Shown here: positions 44,686-50,807 of the stretch, piece by piece
Layout of the letters: every line of letters begins with the position of its first letter
Numbering within the stretch: position 1 is the first letter of the stretch
Source of the DNA: Cardiobacteriaceae bacterium
GTDB taxonomy: Bacteria > Pseudomonadota > Gammaproteobacteria > Cardiobacteriales > Cardiobacteriaceae
Assembly (NCBI GenBank): GCA_017934275.1
Contig: JAGBJT010000003.1
Coordinates: 1 to 50,807 of the forward strand
DNA length: 50,807 nucleotides
Direction of reading: 5' to 3'
Made by a program: the position numbers and the translations under genes
Notes under the pieces: generated by a model
The model's database searches: none
What the model saw: the letters and a program-made list of their open reading frames with translations, nothing else
What the model was told of the DNA's origin: nothing

Positions 44686-45747
44686 TCATATTTTTATTAC
44701 CGCTACTGCTGGCACTCCTCCGCGCATAAAATTTTTATACTCTGCCGCTTGTTTTTCATCAACCTTTAAGGTTACACGGTATAAAAGTTTTGCTCTTTCA
44801 TTTGCGGTTTCAACATATTTCGGCGTAAATTGTGCATTATCAGCAATACGGATAATTTTTGCTGGCATTTCCACCTCAAAGCCTTCAATTTTTATACTAG
44901 CCGCTTGATTTATTTGCACTCTTGCTAGTTGTGCAAGCGATAAAAATATATCTAATTCTATTTCTTCTGGATTCACTATCGCGGCTAAAATTTGCCCCCC
45001 TCCGACCACTTGTCCTTCTTTTATTGTTACATATTCCACTCTTCCGCTAACTTGTGCTTTTATTTGCATTTCTTTTATCGTTGCATCGAGTGCGGCGATT
45101 TCCGCATCGGTTTGTTCCACTGCGGCTTCTGCTTCGCCAACTGCGGCTAATGCTTCTTTTAAGGCGGATTTTGCTTCTTCTTCGGCAGAATTTGTTTGCA
45201 CTTCACCAGCTTTTGCAGCTTTTACTGCAGCGATTTGTGCTTCTTTACTTTTTTGCCGTTGAGTTAGTTCTGATGCGGAAATGAGATTATCTTTGCGCAG
45301 CTCGCGGGCATTTTTCAAATCATTTTCAGCAATTGCAAGTTGTGCTTGCAGGGATTGAGTTTGCGCTTTACTTTGCGCGGCTGCTCCTGCACTCCTTTTA
45401 ATGATATTTTCTGCCCTCTCTGCGGCAGATTTTGCTCTAATAACTTGTTGTTCGGCGCGTTTTTTTGCCGCCTCTAATACCTTTCTTTTTTCTACTATTT
45501 CATCGGTTTTTAATTCTAAAATATTATCTCCTTTTTGAATATTTTGCCCCTCTTCTATATTCAAATTCTCTACTCTTCCACCGTATAATGCTTGAACATA
45601 ATAGCGAGTTAATTCAATTCTACCGTTAGCTCTAATTTGATTAGTATTATTTTGTTCGCTAGTTAATTGCTGATTTTTATAAAAAGCAATTCCCCCTGCT
45701 GCCGCAATTACTAATACAAATAGTATTATTTTTTGCATCTCTTGCAC
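44686..45747 (-). CDS. HlyD/EmrA-type periplasmic adaptor, no transporter nearby
   Basis: A 353-residue membrane fusion protein. One N-terminal membrane segment (5-22), a beta-barrel/lipoyl half (about 35-70), a long Ala-rich coiled coil (about 70-215), and the second lipoyl/barrel half ending in MRGGVPAVAVIKI. Such adaptors join an inner-membrane ABC or MFS pump to an outer-membrane channel. No pump or TolC-like gene is next to it, so the partner must be elsewhere. It follows sdhE by 8 nt. Confidence 0.85.
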   Translation of the reverse strand: MQEMQKIILFVLVIAAAGGIAFYKNQQLTSEQNNTNQIRANGRIELTRYYVQALYGGRVENLNIEEGQNIQKGDNILELKTDEIVEKRKVLEAAKKRAEQQVIRAKSAAERAENIIKRSAGAAAQSKAQTQSLQAQLAIAENDLKNARELRKDNLISASELTQRQKSKEAQIAAVKAAKAGEVQTNSAEEEAKSALKEALAAVGEAEAAVEQTDAEIAALDATIKEMQIKAQVSGRVEYVTIKEGQVVGGGQILAAIVNPEEIELDIFLSLAQLARVQINQAASIKIEGFEVEMPAKIIRIADNAQFTPKYVETANERAKLLYRVTLKVDEKQAAEYKNFMRGGVPAVAVIKI

Positions 45748-45755
45748 CTAAAAAT

Positions 45756-46010
45756 TCAGTCGTTCGCGCTATTTCTTATCTTTATTTCTAATAATTCACT
45801 AATTAAATTATTTATTTCTTCATCTTCATCTTTAATCCGCTTGAATAATAAATCCACGATTGTAGGATCTTGATATTCGAGAAGCTTCAAAAAGGCTTGT
45901 TGCCGCTTGTCAGATTGCTTGGGAAAATTATTTGCGAAATATGTTTCCATCAATAAATCTAATTCCTTCATTCCGCGGCGACATAACCATTTAATTCTTT
46001 TGTCTTCCAT
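45756..46010 (-). CDS. sdhE: FAD assembly factor SdhE
   Basis: An 84-residue chaperone that helps attach FAD to succinate dehydrogenase. The RGMKELD motif (12-18) is decisive. It is divergent from aceE. Confidence 0.92.
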   Translation of the reverse strand: MEDKRIKWLCRRGMKELDLLMETYFANNFPKQSDKRQQAFLKLLEYQDPTIVDLLFKRIKDEDEEINNLISELLEIKIRNSAND

Positions 46011-46079
46011 AAAAAATACCTAATGTTGAAAAGCATATTTTTATTATAAAAAATTCAATACTTACGATATAAAATCAAT

Positions 46080-46108
46080 TTGACGCTCATTTTGGCTTTA
46101 TTTATGAC
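46080..46108 (+). promoter_or_regulatory. Candidate promoter for aceE-aceF
   Basis: TTGACG (46080-46085), a 17-bp spacer and TATGAC (46103-46108) lie about 45 bp before the aceE ATG. The -10 is weak, so this is tentative. Confidence 0.35.
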
Positions 46109-46153
46109 AATTTATAGATAAGCCTTACATATTTAATCAGGAGACTTAAAAAA

Positions 46154-48817
46154 ATGGTTGATCAACTTGGGAAGGATATTGATCCAATAGAAACCAAAGA
46201 ATGGCTTGCAGCGATTGACGATGTCAAAGAACGCGACGGTGATGAACGGGTAAATTTTTTAATTACGCAAATTTCGCAGCGCGCGAATGTCAGCGGTGGT
46301 CGCAAAGGTGTGGGAACTACTCCTTATATAAACACTATTCATCCCGAAGATCAGCCGACTTATCCAGGTGATTTACGGCTGGAAAGAGTTATCCGTTCGG
46401 TAATCCGTTGGAATGCGGCAGCGATGGTAATTCGCGCTGGCAAGCATACGAATGTCGGTGGGCATATTGCTTCTTTTGCCTCGGCGGCAACGCTTTATGA
46501 AGTCGGGCAGCATCATTTTTGGCGCGGTCAGGACGGTCATCTCGGTGATATTGTGTTTTTCCAAGGTCATAGCGCGCCTGGTTTTTATGCCCGTGCTTTT
46601 TTGGAAGGACGATTGTCCGAAGAGCAACTTAATAATTTTCGACAAGAAGTTGGCGGTAATGGTCTTTCTTCTTATCCGCATCCTTGGTTGATGCCAGATT
46701 TTTGGCAATTCCCGACGGTATCGATGGGGCTTGGTCCGATGATGGCGATTTATCAAGCTCGCTTCATTAAATATATGGAAGACCGTGGCTTGTTAGAACC
46801 GTCCGACCGTAAAGTTTGGTGTTTTTGCGGTGATGGCGAAATGGACGAACCCGAAGCTCGCGGTGCGCTTTCGATGGCGGGACGGGAAAAGCTCGACAAC
46901 TTAATTTTCGTGATTAACTGCAATTTGCAACGCTTGGATGGTCCGGTTCGCGGTAACGGCAAAATTATTCAGGAGTTAGAAGCTGAATTTCGCGGCTGCG
47001 ACTGGGAAGTTATCAAGGTAGTTTGGGGTTCTGGCTGGGATAAATTGCTTGCCAAGGACAAGGACGGTATTTTGCAAAAACGAATGACTGAATGCTTGGA
47101 TGGCGACTATCAAACTTTCAAATCCAAAGACGGTGCTTATGTTCGGGAATATTTTTTCAATAGTCCTGAACTCAAAGCGATGGTTGCGGATATGACCGAT
47201 GAGGAAATTTGGAAACTGCAACGCGGCGGACACGATGCCCAAAAAGTTTATGCCGCATATCACCGTGCGGTGCGCAACAACAAACCGACGGTAATCTTGG
47301 CGCAGACGATTAAAGGTTACGGTATGGGCGATGCGGGTGAAGGTCAAAATATTGCGCATCAGGCGAAAAAAATGAGCACCGAGCAGCTCAAACATTACCG
47401 CGACCGTTTCAAAATCGATATCACCGACGAAAACATCAAAAAAGTTGGCTTTCTTGAACTCGACAAAAACAGCGAAGCTTTCCGTTATCTTCACGAACGC
47501 CGTCAGGCTCTCAATGGTTATGTTCCGAGCCGTCGGCAAAAATCTACCGCACTTTCTATTCCTGAACTTGGCGCATTTGAACCGATTTTGCACGGCTCAA
47601 GCGAGGGACACGACATTTCCACCACGATGGCGTTTGTCCGTGTGCTCAATATTTTGATGAAAGATAAAAATCTCGGACACCGCATCGTTCCGATTGTTCC
47701 TGATGAATCACGGACTTTCGGTATGGAGGGGATGTTCCGTCAATACAGCATTTGGAATCAAAAAGGTCAGCAATATGTCCCGCAAGATAAGGGGCAGCTG
47801 ATGTATTACAAAGAGGACATCAAAGGTCAGATTATTCAGGAAGGCATCAGCGAAGCTGGCGGTATTTGCGACTTTATCGCGGCTGGAACGGCGTATTCCG
47901 TGCATAACCAACCGATGATTCCGTTTTTCATTTATTACTCGATGTTCGGTTTCCAACGCTTTGGCGATTTCGCTTGGGCGGCTGGCGATCAACGGGCGCG
48001 GGGATTTTTACTCGGTGGCACGGCAGGTCGCACTACGCTTAACGGTGAAGGTTTGCAACACGAAGACGGTCATTCGATGGTGCAAGCGTCTTTAATTCCG
48101 AACTGTATTCCTTACGATCCTTCTTACGGCTATGAAGTTGCGGTAATCATTCGCGACGGTTTGCGCCGTATGTATCAAGAGCAGGAAGATGTTTTCTTCT
48201 ACATCACATTGATGAACGAAAACTATCCGCAACCGCCGATGCCGCAGCATAAAACCGCGGAAGAAGAAATTTTGCGCGGAATGCACTTGGTGCAAAAAGG
48301 CGAAAAATCTCACGGAGCAAGAGTGCAATTATTCGGCTCGGGCACGATTTTGAACGAGGCAATGCAGGCGGCAAAACTACTCAAAGAGGATTGGAAAATC
48401 GAAAGCGATGTCTGGAGTTGCACGAGTTTTACCCTACTTGCAAGAGATGGCGCAGAAGTTGAGAGATATAACCGTCTGCATCCGACAGCCGCTCCGAAGC
48501 AAAGTTTCCTCGCGACACAATTACACGGCTTTGACGGTCCAATTGTTGCCGCTACCGATTATGTCCGTGCTTATCCAGAGCAAATCCGTGCATATTTACC
48601 GCCAGAGCGCAAAATGACTACGCTTGGCACTGACGGTTACGGTAGATCCGATTTACGGCAAAACTTGCGCGATTTCTTTGAAGTTTCCAGCCGTCATATT
48701 GCAATTGCGGCTTTGAAAGCTCTTGCCGATGAAGGAAAAATCTCCGCTGACACCGTCGCCGAAGCAATTACTAAATATCAAATCAACAGCGACGCGCCGT
48801 TTTCGCTCTACCGCTAA
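46154..48817 (+). CDS. aceE: Pyruvate dehydrogenase E1 component (homodimeric)
   Basis: Decarboxylates pyruvate with thiamine diphosphate and passes the acetyl group to AceF. Homodimeric E1 of normal length (887). The ThDP motif GDGEMDEPEARGALSMAGRE and later NCNLQRLDGPVRGN are conserved, as are HEDGHS and ETDVWS-like segments of the C-terminal domain. AGGAG lies 10 nt before the ATG. It is followed by aceF 18 nt later. No pdhR-like regulator is adjacent; the upstream gene is the divergent sdhE. Confidence 0.96.
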   Translation: MVDQLGKDIDPIETKEWLAAIDDVKERDGDERVNFLITQISQRANVSGGRKGVGTTPYINTIHPEDQPTYPGDLRLERVIRSVIRWNAAAMVIRAGKHTNVGGHIASFASAATLYEVGQHHFWRGQDGHLGDIVFFQGHSAPGFYARAFLEGRLSEEQLNNFRQEVGGNGLSSYPHPWLMPDFWQFPTVSMGLGPMMAIYQARFIKYMEDRGLLEPSDRKVWCFCGDGEMDEPEARGALSMAGREKLDNLIFVINCNLQRLDGPVRGNGKIIQELEAEFRGCDWEVIKVVWGSGWDKLLAKDKDGILQKRMTECLDGDYQTFKSKDGAYVREYFFNSPELKAMVADMTDEEIWKLQRGGHDAQKVYAAYHRAVRNNKPTVILAQTIKGYGMGDAGEGQNIAHQAKKMSTEQLKHYRDRFKIDITDENIKKVGFLELDKNSEAFRYLHERRQALNGYVPSRRQKSTALSIPELGAFEPILHGSSEGHDISTTMAFVRVLNILMKDKNLGHRIVPIVPDESRTFGMEGMFRQYSIWNQKGQQYVPQDKGQLMYYKEDIKGQIIQEGISEAGGICDFIAAGTAYSVHNQPMIPFFIYYSMFGFQRFGDFAWAAGDQRARGFLLGGTAGRTTLNGEGLQHEDGHSMVQASLIPNCIPYDPSYGYEVAVIIRDGLRRMYQEQEDVFFYITLMNENYPQPPMPQHKTAEEEILRGMHLVQKGEKSHGARVQLFGSGTILNEAMQAAKLLKEDWKIESDVWSCTSFTLLARDGAEVERYNRLHPTAAPKQSFLATQLHGFDGPIVAATDYVRAYPEQIRAYLPPERKMTTLGTDGYGRSDLRQNLRDFFEVSSRHIAIAALKALADEGKISADTVAEAITKYQINSDAPFSLYR

Positions 48818-48835
48818 TTTTGGGAGGAAATTGAA

Positions 48836-50500
48836 ATGCAATACGAATTAAAAATCCCCGATATCGGTTCAGATGAAGAAGTATCAGTTGTAAGCGTCGC
48901 AATTAAAGCTGGCGACAAAATCCAAAAAGAGCAAACCATCGCCGAACTGGAAAACGATAAAGCTTCGATGGAAGTGCCCTCAGACTGCGAAGGCATAGTC
49001 GAAAAACTTCTCATCAAAGCTGGCGATAAGGTGAAAACTGGCGACACCGTTGCGATTGTGGAAATCCAAGCTGATGGGAATACGGCGGAAGTTGCTAATA
49101 CGACAAACACGGTAACAACGGCAGAACAAAACACCGCCGACAGTGCAGGATTTGTCGATGGCGCAGGCGAAATTATTCCCTTCCACCTGCCAGATTTAGG
49201 CACAAACGATGAGGTGAATGTCGTCGAAATTGCGGTGAGCAAAGGTCAAAATGTCAATATCGGCGACACACTTCTCACGCTGGAAACCGATAAAGCCTCA
49301 ATGGAAGTGCCAAGCGAAATTGCAGGCATCATCATTTCTATCGTGCTCAAAGCTGGCGATAAAGTGAAATCTGGCGATTTGGTCGGTCAAATTATGAGTA
49401 GCGTGCAAGAGCCACAGGGCGAAGTTTCAACCGATACCAAAATCGAAGCCAAGGAAACCGAATTCGATTTGCAAAAGCCAGAATTCGCAAACAGCAAAAA
49501 ACCGCTTGAAATTGAAACTACGGCAACGGCGGCGGTAAATACGGTGAATACAACTAGCAACATCGACGAAGAAGCATTCGCCAAAGCTTATGCCAGCCCG
49601 TCGGTGAGAAAATTTGCTCGCGAACTCGGTGCGGATTTAGGAAAAATTAAAGGCACGGGACGAAAAGGTCGCATCGTCGAAAGCGATGTCAAATTGTGGG
49701 TTAAAGCAAAATTGCAAACGGCAAATTCCAGTTCGGCTGTAATGTTCGCAACTTCGGCAGGAGGTGCTATTCCAAAAGTGCCGAAAGTCGATTTCGCGAA
49801 ATACGGTGCAATTGAAAATCAACCGCTATCACGGATAAATCAACTCACTGGCGAAGCGATGACCAGAGCTTGGCTCAATGTGCCGATGGTTACGCAATTC
49901 GATAAAGCCGATATCACCGATTTAGAAAATTTCCGTCTGGCACTCAAACTCGATGCGGAAAAACTCGGCGTGCGAGTAAGTCTTCTACCGTTTATCGTCA
50001 AAGCACTCTGCCGCACCTTGCAGGAATTTCCAAGATTTAATTCATCGCTATCCGAAGACGGAAAATCCTTGGTGATGAAAAAATATTTCCATATCGGTAT
50101 CGCGGTCGATACCCCAGATGGCTTGGTCGTGCCCGTTTTGCGAGATGCCGATAAAAAAGGAATTTTCGAAACCGCAGCCGAACTCGCTGAACTTGGCAAA
50201 AAAGCCCGCGCTGGAAAACTTAAACCATCTGACTTCGGCGGCGCATCAATCACAATTTCATCGCTCGGCGGATTGGGCGGTGAATATTTCACACCAATTG
50301 TCAATACCCCAGAAGCGGCAATTTTGGGAGTTTCAAAAAGCAAAATCGAAGCAGTCTGGGACGGCGAAAAATTCAACCCTCGCCTACTCCTACCGCTATC
50401 ACTTTCCTACGATCACCGCATCATCGACGGTGCTCTCGGCGCAAAAATGATTAGCTATTTAGGAAAATTGCTCAACGATTACCGACGATTGGTTTTGTAA
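48836..50500 (+). CDS. aceF: Dihydrolipoamide acetyltransferase E2 component
   Basis: E2 core of the pyruvate dehydrogenase complex. Two lipoyl domains are present, with lipoyl lysines K42 in ENDKASMEVPS and K153 in ETDKASMEVPS (one of each pair of Ser/Met flanks intact). Ala/Thr-rich linkers follow, then an E3-binding domain (about 250-290, SPSVRKFARELG) and the catalytic domain ending with SYDHRIIDGALGAKM. Length (554) suits a two-lipoyl form. The next gene, perhaps lpdA, would lie outside the window. Confidence 0.95.
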   Translation: MQYELKIPDIGSDEEVSVVSVAIKAGDKIQKEQTIAELENDKASMEVPSDCEGIVEKLLIKAGDKVKTGDTVAIVEIQADGNTAEVANTTNTVTTAEQNTADSAGFVDGAGEIIPFHLPDLGTNDEVNVVEIAVSKGQNVNIGDTLLTLETDKASMEVPSEIAGIIISIVLKAGDKVKSGDLVGQIMSSVQEPQGEVSTDTKIEAKETEFDLQKPEFANSKKPLEIETTATAAVNTVNTTSNIDEEAFAKAYASPSVRKFARELGADLGKIKGTGRKGRIVESDVKLWVKAKLQTANSSSAVMFATSAGGAIPKVPKVDFAKYGAIENQPLSRINQLTGEAMTRAWLNVPMVTQFDKADITDLENFRLALKLDAEKLGVRVSLLPFIVKALCRTLQEFPRFNSSLSEDGKSLVMKKYFHIGIAVDTPDGLVVPVLRDADKKGIFETAAELAELGKKARAGKLKPSDFGGASITISSLGGLGGEYFTPIVNTPEAAILGVSKSKIEAVWDGEKFNPRLLLPLSLSYDHRIIDGALGAKMISYLGKLLNDYRRLVL

Positions 50501-50521
50501 AACTTTTGAATTACGGTAAAG

Positions 50522-50547
50522 AAAAGGGAGCAAAGTCTCCCTTTTTT
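50522..50547 (+). terminator. Terminator after aceF
   Basis: AAAAGGGAG (50522-50530) pairs perfectly with CTCCCTTTT (50537-50545) around a 6-nt loop, then TTATT. Confidence 0.88.
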
Positions 50548-50571
50548 ATTGCGGAATTTTTAGGTTTATTT

Positions 50572-50725
50572 ACCGTCATTTTGAGCCGAAGGCGAAAAAT
50601 CCCACCGCAACCGTCATTTTGAATCGTCAGGCGAAAAATTCCACCGCAACCGTCATTTTGAGCCGAAGGCGAAAAATCTCACAGCAACCGTCGTTTTGAG
50701 CCGCAAGCGAAAAATCTCTGCCGTA
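50572..50725 (+). repeat. Tandem 38-39 bp hairpin repeat, four units
   Basis: Units start at 50572, 50610, 50649 and 50687, each ACCGTCATTTTGAGCCGAAG followed by GCGAAAAATC and a short variable end. Each unit holds an imperfect hairpin, TTTTGAGCC with GGCGAAAA. The pattern belongs to the widespread group of CGTCATTTTGAGC-type intergenic repeats. The second and fourth units are most diverged. Confidence 0.75.
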
Positions 50726-50732
50726 AATCCTC

Positions 50733-50760
50733 TTGACAAATTCTTATTCACTTTTATAAT
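50733..50760 (+). promoter_or_regulatory. Strong sigma-70 promoter reading out of the window
   Basis: Perfect TTGACA (50733-50738), a 16-bp spacer and perfect TATAAT (50755-50760). AAGGAA at the very end of the window looks like the ribosome site of a gene starting just beyond base 50807, so that gene has its own promoter separate from aceEF. Confidence 0.75.
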
Positions 50761-50807
50761 CACTCTGCTTTATTCGCAAAGCGTAATTTTTAATTCATAA
50801 CAAGGAA

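Larger units (their letters stand above)
50501..50807. other. Gene-free 3' end: terminator, tandem repeat, outward promoter
   Basis: After the aceF stop come a terminator (50522-50547), a four-unit tandem repeat (50572-50725), and a consensus promoter with a ribosome site reading out of the window (50733-50807). No gene is seen in this stretch. Confidence 0.7.

Noticed and set aside
46976-47593. 205-residue open frame antisense to aceE
   Set aside because: It lies wholly inside a clear, conserved gene on the other strand and has no start signal or family features.

Overview
The window is AT-rich (by eye about 38-40% GC), densely coded, and chromosomal in character. The housekeeping genes look gammaproteobacterial: class 1 fructose-bisphosphatase of the enterobacterial type, the smpB / ratA-rnfH arrangement, mraZ-rsmH-ftsL-ftsI-murE, aceE-aceF, nagZ, trmL, uup and sdhE. 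A Cardiobacteriales-like lineage would fit, but I cannot fix the genus. Several accessory features are instead familiar from Neisseria: a mafA-mafB-mafI toxin locus, and five copies of a 105-107 bp inverted-repeat element colinear with Neisseria Correia elements. No tRNA, rRNA or CRISPR array was seen.

Layout. 1-3050: maf polymorphic-toxin locus, preceded by an 8-bp tandem repeat cut by the window edge. 3051-3397: gene-free, with Correia-like copy 1. 3398-5313 (-): hemB, aroE. 5365-5874 (+): unknown gene. 5956-9388 (-): nagZ, dsrE-like, hpt, leuC. 9565-10920 (+): glutathione reductase, then Correia-like copy 2. 11056-20768 (-): a tightly packed eight-gene run (fused lplT-aas, rluE, trpD, trpC, DUF3108 gene, glycosyltransferase, membrane protein, cobB). 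20911-26621 (+): short adk, aroC, orphan antitoxin-like regulator, fbp, small HTH protein, uup. 26790-30572 (+): a 1260-residue leucine-rich-repeat protein. 30586-31313: trmL between two inverted Correia-like copies. 31314-41390 (-): division and murein genes mraZ, rsmH, ftsL, ftsI, murE, then a Correia-like copy, a toxin/antitoxin-like pair, murF, fabZ, two Fic genes and recF. 41838-42590 (-): ratA, rnfH. 42662-44606 (+): smpB, MBL hydrolase, uppS. 44686-46010 (-): sdhE and a HlyD-type adaptor. 46154-50500 (+): aceE, aceF. 50501-50807: terminator, a tandem 38-bp repeat, and a strong promoter reading out of the window.

How parts work together. aroE, aroC, trpD and trpC belong to aromatic and tryptophan synthesis, and aceE-aceF feed acetyl-CoA production. 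mraZ to murF plus uppS and nagZ serve division and murein synthesis or recycling. The accessory layer (maf locus, toxin/antitoxin-like pair, two Fic proteins, LRR protein) suggests competition and interaction functions placed among core genes. Four of the five Correia-like copies lie within 1-25 bp of a stop or start codon.

The most notable signals are: (1) the Correia-like element family outside its usual Neisseria setting, including one copy that supplies both the murE stop codon and the start codon of the next gene; (2) a strong excess of the hexamer CGGTAA/TTACCG across the window, including a terminator built from an inverted pair, which suggests an uptake-signal-like sequence; (3) an interrupted division cluster carrying a candidate toxin-antitoxin pair; (4) the giant Cys-type LRR protein; (5) tandem Fic genes coupled to fabZ.
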